The position numbers were made by a program, and so were the translations under genes. This document shows positions 44,002 through 52,999 of a stretch of 64,000 bases of DNA, piece after piece. The notes below the pieces were generated by a model, which saw only the letters and a list, made by a program, of their open reading frames with translations, was not told the DNA's origin and did no database searches. How positions within the stretch are numbered: the stretch's first letter is position 1; each line of letters opens with the position of its first letter. The DNA comes from Pseudofrankia sp. DC12 (GTDB taxonomy: Bacteria; Actinomycetota; Actinomycetes; Frankiales; Frankiaceae), in contig NZ_KQ031391.1 in assembly GCF_000966285.1 (NCBI RefSeq), forward strand, positions 5,394,430 to 5,458,429, in the 5' to 3' direction.

Positions 44002-44117
44002 GGGCAGGAGGACGCGGGCGTAGGTCTTGTCCGTAGCTTGCGGAGGACGGGGCTGTAGCTCGCGGCCGACGGAGCGAAGCAGGTGCTCTGAGCGGCACGG
44101 CGAGCCGCGCGTGGTTC

Positions 44118-45089
44118 TCAGCCGGCGAGCAGGGGGCCGACCTCGGCGCCAAACGCGGCGACCTGGTCGACGAGCTCGGCCTGGGTGCGGCTGGGGAACC
44201 GTACCTGCAGGTGGGTGACGCCGAGTGCCGCGTACTCACGCAGGTTCTCGGCCAGCCGCGCGGGCGGGCCGCTCACGCACGGCCGGTCGACGTCCCAGCC
44301 GGCAGCGCCGACGTAGAGCCACTCGGTGACGGTGCCGATCGCGGCCGGCGCCTCGAACCCGGCGGCGGCGCGCTCCTTGGCGAACAGCTCGACCAACGGG
44401 CGCATCTCGCCGCGCGGGGTGCCCTGCGGCAGCCAGCCCTCGTACCGGGCCGCCCGGCGGACCGCCGCGGGCGACGACCCGCCGACCCAGATCGGTGGCC
44501 GCGGCGCCTGGACCGGTCGGGGCGCCTGGCCGAGGCCGCCGTCGAGACCGGGGGTCTCGCCGCCGGCCACCGCCGGGAACTCGTCGCGCAGGGCGGCGTC
44601 GACGCCCGCGAGCCCCGCGTCGAGAAGCCGGCCGCGGTGGCGGAAGTCCACGCCGAGCGCGGCGAACTCCTCCGGCACGTGCCCGGCGCCGGCGCCGAGG
44701 ATCACCCGGCCGCCGGACAGCGCGTCCAGGGTCGCGAACGCCTTCGCGGTCAGGAGCGGATGCCGGTAGGTGATGTTGAAGACGTGCGAGAGCAGCCGGG
44801 TGCGGGTCGTTCGCGCGGCCAGCCAGCCGAGCGTGGCGACCGTGTCATACCAGACCGTGCCCATCGCCGGGGCGAGCCGGCGGGGGATCGCGACGTGGTC
44901 GCACACGCCGACGTAGTCGAAGCCGGCCTCGTCCGCGGCCACGGCCACGGCGGCGAGCTCGGTGGGTCCGGCGGTCCGCTCCCACGGCTCGGCGAACAGC
45001 GTGCTCTGTGCCTGGACCGGCAGCTGCATGCCGAAGGCGAGAGAACCGGGGGCGGGCAGGGGCGCCGGCTGCGGCGCGGTCGCGTTCAC
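44118..45089 (-). CDS. LLM-class F420-dependent oxidoreductase
   Basis: 323 residues. TELAAVAVAADEAGFDYVGVCDHVAIPR, TRLLSHVFNITYRHPLLTAKAFATLDALSGGRVILGAGAGHVPEEFAALGVDFRHRGR and PIWVGGSSPAAVRRAARYEGW mark the family. It is from a different subgroup than the previous LLM gene. The GTG start follows a GGGGCG region. It is divergent from the gene at 45227, with a degenerate box between. Confidence 0.87.
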   Translation of the reverse strand: MNATAPQPAPLPAPGSLAFGMQLPVQAQSTLFAEPWERTAGPTELAAVAVAADEAGFDYVGVCDHVAIPRRLAPAMGTVWYDTVATLGWLAARTTRTRLLSHVFNITYRHPLLTAKAFATLDALSGGRVILGAGAGHVPEEFAALGVDFRHRGRLLDAGLAGVDAALRDEFPAVAGGETPGLDGGLGQAPRPVQAPRPPIWVGGSSPAAVRRAARYEGWLPQGTPRGEMRPLVELFAKERAAAGFEAPAAIGTVTEWLYVGAAGWDVDRPCVSGPPARLAENLREYAALGVTHLQVRFPSRTQAELVDQVAAFGAEVGPLLAG

Positions 45090-45101
45090 GGGGCGGGAGT
45101 G

Positions 45102-45115
45102 TAGAAGATTTTCTG
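45102..45115. promoter_or_regulatory. Degenerate KstR-like box between divergent genes
   Basis: TAGAAGATTTTCTG keeps the AGAA-N4-TTCT dyad but loses the inner C-G pair of the box. Located 13 bases upstream of the LLM start and 112 bases before the gene at 45227. Weak match. Confidence 0.3.
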
Positions 45116-45226
45116 ACGGGTCGACAGATTCGCCCGGACATGGTGGCCTACGCTTCCCAGGCCCGCGACGTGGCCTGGCCGGCGGCCTCCGTCGGGTGCT
45201 CGGGTGATCTTCACGAAGGAGCCCCC

Positions 45227-46171
45227 ATGACGACGACCAGCGAGCCAGGCCAGACGACTGGCCAGCCGGGGCGCCACACCGGGCCGGTGGCCTGGGCCGA
45301 GCCCGACCAGGCCTACACGGACCTGGCCGCGGCCGGCCCGTACGCGGTGGAGATCGGTTCGGCCCTGATCACGATGGTCGAGCCGCGGCCGGGCCACGAG
45401 CGCGCCTACAACCGCTGGTACGAGGACGACCACTTCTTCGCGGGCGCCATGGCGATGCCGTGGATGTTCACCGGCCGTCGCTGGGTCGCCACCCGCGAGC
45501 TGCAGCTGCTGCGCCGGCCGCACGACTCGGTGATCGCCCAGCCGGTCACGCTCGGCTGCTACATCGCGACCTACTGGATCACGAAGGGCCGCCAGGAGGA
45601 CCACATGCGCTGGACGGTGGCCACCAACCAGCGCCTGCTCCCCGACGGCCGGGTCTACCTGGACCGCGACCACGTGTTCACCGCGTTCCAGCGCTACCTG
45701 GGGGCCGCCTACCGGGACACGCCGGCGCCGGGAGCCGCGGCCCAGCCGCGTGACATCCACGCGTTGGAGTACCCGTACCAGGGGCTGGTGGTCGAGGTCA
45801 TCGACGCGCCGGCCGAGTCGGCGGACGTCAGCGAGGGAGGCGGCGGCACGGGGGTGGCCCGGGTCCTGGACTGGCTCCGGACCAGGCGGGCGCCGCGGGT
45901 GCTCGGTGGGTCGGGCGTCGCGATGGGCCTGTTCTTCACGCCGCTGCCGCTGCCGGACAACCGGATGTCCTACGTCAAGCAGGTCGAGGGCCTGGGCCGG
46001 CGGGTCACCGTGCTGTGGTTCCTGGGGACCGACCCGCGGCAGGTGTGGGACGAGTCCTTCGCCCGGGCGGGCGAGGAGGCCGAGCGGGGCGGCGTCGGCC
46101 GCCTTGAGCTCGTCGCGCCGTTCATCCCGACCCTGCCGGGCACCGACGCCTACGTCGACGAGCTGCGCTGA
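45227..46171 (+). CDS. Hypothetical dimeric alpha/beta-barrel-like protein
   Basis: 314 residues. ALITMVEPRPGHERAYNRWYEDDHFFAGAMAMPWMFTGRRWVATRELQ resembles EthD/DUF-type ferredoxin-like barrels that accompany catabolic genes. The C-terminus has a second such segment (MSYVKQVEGLGRRVTVLWFLGTDPRQVWDESF). No catalytic motif is known. ATG after GAAGGA. Context suggests a substrate-binding or isomerase helper of the surrounding pathway. Confidence 0.55.
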   Translation: MTTTSEPGQTTGQPGRHTGPVAWAEPDQAYTDLAAAGPYAVEIGSALITMVEPRPGHERAYNRWYEDDHFFAGAMAMPWMFTGRRWVATRELQLLRRPHDSVIAQPVTLGCYIATYWITKGRQEDHMRWTVATNQRLLPDGRVYLDRDHVFTAFQRYLGAAYRDTPAPGAAAQPRDIHALEYPYQGLVVEVIDAPAESADVSEGGGGTGVARVLDWLRTRRAPRVLGGSGVAMGLFFTPLPLPDNRMSYVKQVEGLGRRVTVLWFLGTDPRQVWDESFARAGEEAERGGVGRLELVAPFIPTLPGTDAYVDELR

Positions 46172-46377
46172 GCCCAGCCGGTCCCAGCCCAGCCCGGCCC
46201 GCCCCTGCCGGCACGTCACGGCTGGCACCGTCCGGGCGTCGGCCACCGTCGCCGAGGCTCGCCACGACCGCTCTGGCCCGGACGCCGGCGGTCGGCCTGC
46301 CTCGGCGACGTCGTGTTTCCCCAGGTGAACGGTGCACCGGCCGGGCCGGTGGCGCGGGTGGGCCAGCCGGTCGTTGG

Positions 46378-46471
46378 CTTTACAAAACTGCTCCGTGCTG
46401 ACAGGGCCGTAGGGGTCTTGGCAACTTTACAAACTTGCCCTTTACTGGAAGGCCCGTAGGGGTTGCAACCT
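46378..46471. repeat. Tandem imperfect 47-bp repeat
   Basis: Two copies share CTTTACAAA near their start and GGCCGTAGGGGT / GCCCGTAGGGGT 33 bases later, with the same 47-base offset for both words. It lies upstream of the P450 and may bind a regulator. Confidence 0.5.
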
Positions 46472-46498
46472 GACGGCTACTCAGGTCTCATAGCAAGT

Positions 46499-46512
46499 GA
46501 GAACGTGTTCTA
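46499..46512 (+). promoter_or_regulatory. KstR-like box before the P450
   Basis: AGAAC-GT-GTTCTA fits T-nn-AAC-nn-GTT-nn-A except for the first T (G here). It is 124 bases upstream of the P450 start. Confidence 0.55.
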
Positions 46513-46635
46513 GTGACGGCCATCGGGAGGGCGGGAGCGCCAGCGCCGGCCATCACGAGCACCGCCCCCACGGGACCGTGGTCCCCGCCCACCCGTTGTT
46601 CGGCGTACCGGTCGCCGCCGCACCCGGAGGTCCCC

Positions 46636-47862
46636 ATGGCAGCTCGGATCAGCCTCGACAGCATCGACATCTACGACCCGGAGCTGTACGTCAAGGGCCT
46701 GCCACACGGCCAGTTCGCCGTGCTGCGCACCGAGGCCCCGGTCTTCCGTCACCCGGACTTCGAGCAGCCGAACGGGTTCTGGTCGGTGACCCGGCATGCC
46801 GACGTCAACTTCGTCTCGCGCAACCCGGAGATCTTCTCGTCGTACCGGCAGACCTGCTTCCTCAACGAACAGACGCCGACGTCGCTGGCCGAGCAGCAGA
46901 TGATGATGGTCAACCTGGACCCGCCGGACCACACCCGACTGCGCAGCCTGCTCAACCGCGGCTTCACGCCGCGCTCCGCCGCCCGGATGGCCGAGAAGAT
47001 CGAACATGCCTGCGAAGTAATTGTGGACAAGGCGTTGGCCACGGGCTCCGGCGACTTCGTGACGATGTGCGCGGCCGAGCTGCCGCTCGTCGTCATCGCG
47101 GAGCTGATGGGGGTCCCCAACGCGGACCGCTACAAGATCTTCGAATGGTCGAACCGGATGCTCTCGGCCGACGACCCGGAGCTGGCACCGGCCCCCGACG
47201 AGGGCCTGCAGGCCGCGGTGGAGGCCTATGCCTACGCCAACGAGCTCGGTGCCGCCAAGCGCGCCTGCCCGGTCGACGACATCGTCAGCAAGCTGGTGGT
47301 GCCGGACGAGAACGGCCGCGAGCTCTCCGAGCTGGAGTTCGACCTGTTCTTCATCCTGCTGATCGTCGCCGGCAACGAGACGACCCGCAACGCTATCTCC
47401 GGCGGCATGCAGGCGATGATCGAAAGCCCGGACCAGTGGGAGTGGCTGCGCGCAGACCCGGCCGGGCTCGCCCGCAAGGCGGCCGACGAGATGGTCCGCT
47501 GGGTCAGCCCGGTGATGGCCTTCCGGCGCACCGCCACCCGCGACGTCGAGCTAGGTGGCCAGCTCATCCGCGAGAACGACAAGATCCTCATGTACTACAC
47601 GGCGGCCAACTTCGACGAGACCGTGTTCGAGAACCCGCACACGTTCGACGTGGGCCGGGACCCGAACCCGCACGTCGGCTTCGGCGGCGGTGGCCCGCAC
47701 TTCTGCCTGGGCCGCCACCTCGCCCTGCTGGAGATCGAGATCATGTACCGGACCCTCGCCCGCCGCGTCGCCCGGGTCGAGCCGCTGGCCGCGCCGCGCC
47801 GCCTGCGCTCGAACTTCATCAACGGCATCAAGGAGATGCAGGTCAGGCTCGTCCCCGCCTGA
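46636..47862 (+). CDS. Cytochrome P450 (CYP125/CYP142-like group)
   Basis: 408 residues. I-helix AGNETTRNAISGG (about 245), the ExxR pair in ADEMVRWVSPVMAFRRTA, and the heme loop FGGGGPHFCLGRHLAL (Cys about 357). The N-terminus IDIYDPELYVKGLPHGQFAVLRTEAPVFRHP and FWSVTRHADVNFVSRNPEIFSSYRQT resemble the CYP125/124/142 group that oxidises steroid side chains and branched lipids. Membership is from pattern, not alignment. Start after GGAGG. No redox partner is adjacent. Confidence 0.88.
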   Translation: MAARISLDSIDIYDPELYVKGLPHGQFAVLRTEAPVFRHPDFEQPNGFWSVTRHADVNFVSRNPEIFSSYRQTCFLNEQTPTSLAEQQMMMVNLDPPDHTRLRSLLNRGFTPRSAARMAEKIEHACEVIVDKALATGSGDFVTMCAAELPLVVIAELMGVPNADRYKIFEWSNRMLSADDPELAPAPDEGLQAAVEAYAYANELGAAKRACPVDDIVSKLVVPDENGRELSELEFDLFFILLIVAGNETTRNAISGGMQAMIESPDQWEWLRADPAGLARKAADEMVRWVSPVMAFRRTATRDVELGGQLIRENDKILMYYTAANFDETVFENPHTFDVGRDPNPHVGFGGGGPHFCLGRHLALLEIEIMYRTLARRVARVEPLAAPRRLRSNFINGIKEMQVRLVPA

Positions 47863-47998
47863 TCGTCCGCGTCGTCGCCGGCCCGGCTGGTAACCAGGTG
47901 AGACCGGTCCGTCCGGGACTGTCGTCGACGGTGGCCGTTGACGGCGCGGGGTCGACAATGAACGGAACCTCGGTCGCTTTCTGTGTCAACATCGCGAC

Positions 47999-49516
47999 AT
48001 GAGGACGCTCGGCGACGTACTGGCCGCGATGGTCACCTGCGGCGAGCGGTGGCCCTCCGTCCACGCCGAGCTCGTGCACCGGTTCGACCCCGGCGCCGCG
48101 GCGGACGCCCGCCGCGCCCAGCAGGTGCGTGATCTGGACGGCCAGGGCGCCGAGAACGGCGCCGGGCTGCCCGACGGGCCGGGATCGGCGGTTGTCGCCC
48201 CGCCGATCCCCGCCTTCGGCTTCGTTCCGGTGCCGGCGGCGCCCGCCCCGGGCGAGGACGCGACCGACCCGGTGGTGCGCCGCGGCCGGCTGCTCGCCGC
48301 CGCCGGGATGCTGCGGGTCGAGTGGCCGGACGAGGACGAGGTCACCGTCGTGCACGGCGAGCTGTGGCGCCGCCGGCGCGGCGAGGAGATCAGCGGAACC
48401 GGCACCGTCGGCGCGGCCACGGCCAGGCCAGGCTCGCCGCGCCGTCCTGGCGTCGTCGTGCGCGAGCAGTTGCTCGTGCGGCCCTGGCTGCTGCTGGCCT
48501 GGCTGCGGCCTCGGCTCACCGCGTCGACCGAGGTCGCGGGCCGTGCGTCGACGCGGCTGGCCGCGGTGCCGCGTCCCGGCGCGCGCCCGCCGGTGCTGGC
48601 CGGGCTGGCCGACGGGGCACAGCGGTTCGATCTCGTCGTCGACGACGCGACCGGCGTCGTCGTCGAGCTCGCCGCCTTCTTCCGTGGCCGGCCCATCGAG
48701 CGGGTCGCGCTGCGCCGGCTCACGGTCGGCGACACCGCCGATCCCCGCCTGTTCGACCTCGCGGCCCTGGACCTCGGCGTGGCCGGCCGGCCCGGGGCCA
48801 GGTCGCCTTCGGCGGCCGGCGCGTTGGGCGAGGCCGCTTCGCCAGGCGAAGCCGTGCCGCGCGGCGAGCCTGTGCCGTCTGGCGAGCCTGTGCCGCGCGG
48901 CGAGGCCGTGCCGCGCGGCGAGCCTGTGCCGTCTGGCGAGCCTGTGCCGTCTGGCGAGCCTGTGCCGTCTGGCGAGCCTGTGCCGCCCGGCGAGGCCGGG
49001 CTGGCTGCTGAGGACGGGCGGCCAGGCGAGGAAATGCCGCCGGAGCCGGGGTCGTCAGGTCCGCCCAACCCGGTCGCGCTCGTGCCCTCTCGTGGCGTCG
49101 CCGAGCCGGCTGGCCTGCGGAATCCGGGCGCCGGCGAGCCCGTGGTGCCGGCCCGCCCGCGCCCGCTCGCCCAGCTGGCAGACGAGGTCGATTTCACGCT
49201 GTGCGTCCCGGTCGGGCGAGCGTTCGTCGGCCGGATCGAACGGCGGCCGGAGGGTGCGGTCGTGGTCGCCTTCCCGGCGGCCAACAACGGCGAGCTGCTC
49301 ACCGTCAGCCAGTCCACCGGCGCCGGCATCGCGGACACCGCCGGCTGGGAGCGGATCCGGCTGCCGGACGGCACCCCCGCCAGCTGGTGGCCCCCGGACG
49401 GCCTGCTGTTGCAGGGCCACCTCGTCTTCGACCGCGCCGGTACGCGCATCTGGGTCCGCGGCGTAGACCGCCACGCCATGACCGCCCTGGCTCTCTCCCT
49501 GCACCCCGCCCGCTGA
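47999..49516 (+). CDS. Hypothetical protein with internal hexapeptide repeats
   Basis: 505 residues, function unknown. The N-terminus (MRTLGDVLAAMVTCGERWPSVHAELVHRFD) and the region to about 270 are plain alpha/beta-type sequence. Residues about 282-335 carry tandem GEPVPSG-type hexapeptides. The C-terminal domain (DEVDFTLCVPVGRAFVGRIERRPEG...) looks folded. The end is followed directly by a truncated antitoxin frame. Low-complexity repeats may make the linker flexible. Confidence 0.6.
   Translation: MRTLGDVLAAMVTCGERWPSVHAELVHRFDPGAAADARRAQQVRDLDGQGAENGAGLPDGPGSAVVAPPIPAFGFVPVPAAPAPGEDATDPVVRRGRLLAAAGMLRVEWPDEDEVTVVHGELWRRRRGEEISGTGTVGAATARPGSPRRPGVVVREQLLVRPWLLLAWLRPRLTASTEVAGRASTRLAAVPRPGARPPVLAGLADGAQRFDLVVDDATGVVVELAAFFRGRPIERVALRRLTVGDTADPRLFDLAALDLGVAGRPGARSPSAAGALGEAASPGEAVPRGEPVPSGEPVPRGEAVPRGEPVPSGEPVPSGEPVPSGEPVPPGEAGLAAEDGRPGEEMPPEPGSSGPPNPVALVPSRGVAEPAGLRNPGAGEPVVPARPRPLAQLADEVDFTLCVPVGRAFVGRIERRPEGAVVVAFPAANNGELLTVSQSTGAGIADTAGWERIRLPDGTPASWWPPDGLLLQGHLVFDRAGTRIWVRGVDRHAMTALALSLHPAR
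48837..48998 (+). repeat. 18-bp tandem repeat in a coding region
   Basis: About nine units of GGCGAGCCTGTGCCGTCT and close variants (GGCGAGGCCGTGCCGCGC), each encoding six residues of the type GEPVPS/GEAVPR. The period keeps the frame. Confidence 0.8.
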
Positions 49517-49550
49517 CCTGCGCGACAACCTGAGTCGCTACCTCGCCGAA

Positions 49551-49751
49551 GTGCGCACGGGGCGCACCCTGACCATCACCGACCACGGCCGCCCCGTCGC
49601 CCGCCTCATGCCCGTCACGGAGCCCACCCAGCTCGAACAACTGATCGCGGAGGGACTGGTGGAGCCGGCCCGGTCGGGCACCTGGACGAGACCTCGACCG
49701 ATCGCGGCGACTGGCACTGTCAGCGATCTCGTCAGCGAGCAGCGCGGATGA
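49551..49751 (+). CDS. Phd/YefM-type antitoxin, N-terminally truncated
   Basis: The frame encodes RTGRTLTITDHGRPVARLMPVTEP, the core of Phd/YefM antitoxins that pair with PIN toxins. Upstream in-frame codons 49518-49550 (LRDNLSRYLAEV) still match the family, but no ATG, GTG or TTG precedes them before a stop at 49479. The usual first 5-6 residues are lost at the junction with the previous gene. It may be dead or start at an unusual codon. The stop overlaps the toxin ATG (ATGA). Confidence 0.6.
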   Translation: MRTGRTLTITDHGRPVARLMPVTEPTQLEQLIAEGLVEPARSGTWTRPRPIAATGTVSDLVSEQRG

Positions 49752-50180
49752 TCTGCTATCCCGATACGTCGGCGTCTGTTGCGTTGCTGATCGACGAGCC
49801 GGGTTCGGCCAAGGCGATCCGGGTCTGGGAGGCGGCCGACCGGATGGTGTCGTCCAGGTTGTTGCACGTGGAGGCCGCCGCCGCGCTAGCCCAGGCGAAT
49901 CGGCTCGGGAAGCTGAGCACGCGCGCACCAGGCGGCACTCCTCCAGCTGGACGACCTGTACGCCGAGCTCGACATTCTGGCCGTGACCGACAGTCTCGTT
50001 GCGAAGGCGGCAACGCTCGCTCGACAACTGGCGTTGCGCGCCTACGACGCCGTGCACTGTGCGGCTGCGCTGCTCCTGGCCTCCGCTGATCTCGTGGTCG
50101 TCAGCGGCGACAAGAAGCTGCTCTCCGCCTGCCGAACGCTGGGCCTGGCGACAGCGGACACCGGCGCCATCATTGACTGA
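49748..50180 (+). pseudogene. VapC-type PIN-domain toxin, frameshifted
   Basis: The first frame has MICYPDTSASVALLIDEPGSA and SRLLHVEAAAALAQANRLG, holding the first acidic residues. After about 49920 the match continues in another frame: HQAALLQLDDLYAELDILAVTDSLVAKAATLARQLALRAYDAVHCAAALLL and VVVSGDKKLLSACRTLGL, with the later Asp residues. One frame change near 49918-49930 breaks the gene. PIN toxins are RNases; here it is probably inactive unless frameshifting or a sequencing error is involved. Confidence 0.75.
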
Positions 50181-50209
50181 CGCCTCGGCGGTCTCTGGCG
50201 CGGGAACGG

Positions 50210-51577
50210 TCAGGTGTAGATGCCGGGTTCGGGGGCTTGGCCGGTGAGGAGGTACTGGCCCAGCTCGGCGTGCTTCCAGTCGACGGGGTCGTGCAGGGAC
50301 AGGATGCGGGCGTTGCGCCAGTGGCGGTCGAGGCCGTGGCCGGCTGCGGTGGAACGGGTGCCCATCAGGGCGTAGATCTCGCTGGTGGCGCGGACGGCGG
50401 CGCGGGAGGCGGCCGCCTTGGCCGCGTAGATCGGGATGGCCAGCGCCGTGCGGTCGAGCTCGCCGCGTTCGAAGGCGTCGAGGAGGTCGCCAGTGGCCAG
50501 GGTCAGCGCGTAGGCGGCCGCGAGGTCGGTGGCCAGCTCGCCGGTCAGCCGGCGGACCATCGGGTCGTCGGCGGCCCGCGTGACGCCGGCCGTCACCCAG
50601 GGCCGGGTGCCCGTGGCGACGAAGCCACTCGCGGCCCTCAGCGCGCCGATACCGATGCCGAGCAGCGCCGCGGCGAAGCCGGCCTGGTAGCGGACCGAGT
50701 TCTGGGGCAGCGGTGCCCGGCCGGGCACGCTGCCGGCGAGGGCCGGGTCGACCGTGACGTCCTCGAAGGTGATCGTCCCGCTGTCGGTGGCCCGCTGGCC
50801 GAGCGCGTCCCAGTCGCGGTGGACGGTCATCCCGGGAGTGCCGGCGGGGACGAGGGTCAGCGCGAACCCGAGGAACGGGTCGCCGGCCCCGGCGACCGGG
50901 TCGAACGCCCAGGTGGCGACGTAGTCGGCCTCGGCCGCGCCGGTGGTGTAGATCTTCGTTCCGTTGATCACCCGGCGGCCGTCGTCGGCGGTCATGACGA
51001 CGGTCTTCCACGGGTCGGCGGCGGTCTTGCCGGTCTCGGCGACCGCGAGGCCGAGCATCTTCCCCGCCAGGAGCTCCCCGGCCAGCCATGGGCGCAGGTC
51101 GTCCGGGCAGTAGACCAGGATCTCCCGGGTCAGCTCGTCGTGGACCTTCCAGACCTGCGCCACCGCGCTGTCGACGGCGGCCAGGCGGACCAGCGCCTCC
51201 AGGAAGAACCGGTGCGAGACGCCCGGCCCGCCGAGATCCACCGGCACGCTGACCGCGGTCAGGCCGGCGGCGCGCAGGGCGGCGATGCTTGCCGTGGGAT
51301 AGCGGCCGGCCGCGTCGTTCGCGGCCGCGCGTGGTGCCAGCTCCGTCTCGGCGACCCGGTCGAGCTCGGCGAGCAGCGCGGTCTCCGCCGGGCTCCAGCG
51401 CTGGGCGGGCAGCAGTGCGCCGAGCAGTCCCGCCGCGCCGCTCGTGCGGACGGCCTCGACGCCGCTCGCGGCCTCGACACGGCTGCTGAGCTCGGCATCG
51501 GGGATCGATGCCCCGTGCACGGCACGGCCCGAGGTCTCGGTGCCGGTCAGTGCCTCGGCCATGGGTACATCCGTCAT
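50210..51577 (-). CDS. Acyl-CoA dehydrogenase-like flavoenzyme (SfnB/DszC group)
   Basis: 455 residues. LAELDRVAETELAPRAAANDAAGRYP starts the helical domain. VHDELTREILVYCP, LGLAVAETGKTAADPWKTVVMTADDGRRVINGTKIYTTGAAEADYVATWA is the central beta domain. SEIYALMGTRSTAAGHGLDRHWRNARILSLHDPVDWKHAELGQYLL is the C-terminal flavin site of the dibenzothiophene monooxygenase/SfnB branch. Such enzymes use reduced flavin rather than dehydrogenating acyl-CoA. A flavin reductase lies at 57715. ATG choice uncertain by three codons upstream or five downstream. Confidence 0.8.
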   Translation of the reverse strand: MTDVPMAEALTGTETSGRAVHGASIPDAELSSRVEAASGVEAVRTSGAAGLLGALLPAQRWSPAETALLAELDRVAETELAPRAAANDAAGRYPTASIAALRAAGLTAVSVPVDLGGPGVSHRFFLEALVRLAAVDSAVAQVWKVHDELTREILVYCPDDLRPWLAGELLAGKMLGLAVAETGKTAADPWKTVVMTADDGRRVINGTKIYTTGAAEADYVATWAFDPVAGAGDPFLGFALTLVPAGTPGMTVHRDWDALGQRATDSGTITFEDVTVDPALAGSVPGRAPLPQNSVRYQAGFAAALLGIGIGALRAASGFVATGTRPWVTAGVTRAADDPMVRRLTGELATDLAAAYALTLATGDLLDAFERGELDRTALAIPIYAAKAAASRAAVRATSEIYALMGTRSTAAGHGLDRHWRNARILSLHDPVDWKHAELGQYLLTGQAPEPGIYT

Positions 51578-51761
51578 GACCGGCATTCTGGGCCGGGCTC
51601 GGCCGGCGGTCGGCGACCGGACCCCGAGCATTTCCGGCGGGACACTCGCGAGGTTGCCGGGCCTTTGCCAGAACGGCCCGCTGAGCTGCGCGTATTGCCG
51701 TGACGTAACGTCTGTCCCCGTCCGTTGACAGGGCCCGGGCGCCTTACGAAGGCTCACGGTC

Positions 51762-52999
51762 GTGACTCTGGAGACCGCTGGCCCGGCCATCGACGAGACG
51801 CTGGTCAGGGCGCTGCCGAAGGCCGAGGTACACGTCCATCTGGAGGGGTGCTTCGACCTCGCCGACCTGCTGGAGCTGGCCAAGGCCGCCGGCGAACGGC
51901 TGCCCGGCCCGGCCGCGACGCTGTTCGACGTCGACACGCACGACGTGCCGGCGGGTGCACCCAGTGCTCGGCCGGAGGAGGCGCGACGCTCTTCCTTCGC
52001 ACCTCCGGAGGCCCCCCAGTCGACCCGGAGGCCCCCCAGTCGACATTGTCGGCGTTCCTGCGGTTCCTGGACTGGGAGGGCGGGCTGGTCCGGACGCCGG
52101 AGCAGGCGGCTCGGGCGGCCTACCGGTTCGCGGCCCGGGAGAGTGCCTCCGGCGTCCGGTACGCCGACGTGATCATCAACCCGACTCACTGGGGCGCCTG
52201 GCACGGCCGGCTCGGCGCGCTGTTCGGCGCGTTCGCGGCCGGCCTCGACGAGGCCGAGCAGGACGGCCTGTGCGTCGTCAACCTGTGCGCGTCGCTGCTG
52301 CGCCAGCAGTCCCCGGCCGAGGCGGCCGAGCTGGTCGACTGGATCGTCGAGGCCCGCCCGCCGCGCCTGGTGGCGCTCTCGATCGACGGCGACGAGCGGG
52401 CCGCCGGGCGCACCGGCCCGCGGTTCGCCGAGGCCTTCGGCCGCGCGGCGGGCGCCGGGCTGCGCCGGACCGTCCACGCCGGCGAGTCCTCCGGCCCGCA
52501 GGGCGTCTGGGACGCGCTCGACCTGCTGCAGGCCGAGCGGATCGACCACGGGGTCCGCGCCGCGGAGGATCCAGCGCTGCTGCACCGCCTCGCGGACTCC
52601 CAGGTGCCGCTGGGGGTCTGCCCGCGCTCGAACCTGGCGCTCGGGCTCTACCCCGACCGGGCGAGCCACCCGCTGCCCGCCCTGCGCGCCGCCGGCGTCG
52701 CCGTCACTGTCAACACCGACGACCCGGCGGCGATGGGCTACCGGCTGGAGTCCGAGTGGGTGGCCTGCGCGGACGCGTACGGCTGGGGCCTGCCCGAGCT
52801 CGCCGGCCTCGCCCGTGCGTCGGTCACCGCCAGCTTCGCGGCACTGGAGCTGCAGGCCGCCCTGCTGGCCGACGTGGACCGTTTCGTCGCGGACCGGACC
52901 CGGTCGCCGAACGGGAGCCCCGGCCCAGCCGGCGGCCCGGCACTGCCCGAGGGCCCCAACGCGTCCGATGGCCCGGCACCGGCGGGCGACGCGGGATGA
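51762..52999 (+). pseudogene. add: Adenosine deaminase, disrupted by a 20-bp tandem duplication
   Basis: Adenosine-to-inosine deaminase family. The first part has LPKAEVHVHLEGCFDLADLLELAK (zinc HxH) and ends out of frame after about residue 94. The rest continues in the +2 frame: LSAFLRFLDWEGGLVRTPEQAARAAYRFAARE, VIINPTHWG, the HAGESSGPQGVWDALDLLQAERIDHGVR catalytic region and TVNTDDPAAM. The break is at 52005-52044, where a 20-bp unit occurs twice. Removing one copy joins both frames exactly. GTG start. The stop overlaps the ATG of the next gene. Confidence 0.88.
52005..52044 (+). repeat. 20-bp tandem duplication causing the adenosine deaminase frameshift
   Basis: Two identical copies, 52005-52024 and 52025-52044, beginning CCGGAGGCCC and ending AGTCGAC. 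Length is not a multiple of three, so the downstream frame moves by two. Loss of one copy by slippage would restore the gene. Confidence 0.9.

Larger units (their letters stand above)
46172..46635. promoter_or_regulatory. P450 upstream region with 47-bp direct repeat and KstR-like box
   Basis: A 464-base gap. Within it lie two partly conserved copies of a repeat with a 47-bp period (first copy from 46378, second from 46425) and a KstR-like box (46499-46512), then the P450 ribosome site GGAGG at 46626. The first 200 bases are ordinary GC-rich spacer. Confidence 0.5.

Noticed and set aside
44002-44117. Small duplicated words near GTAGCTTGCG / GTAGCTCGCG
   Set aside because: Too short and too GC-typical to be distinguished from chance.
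48837-48998. Possible CRISPR-like array
   Set aside because: Units are directly tandem without spacers and keep the reading frame of a gene.
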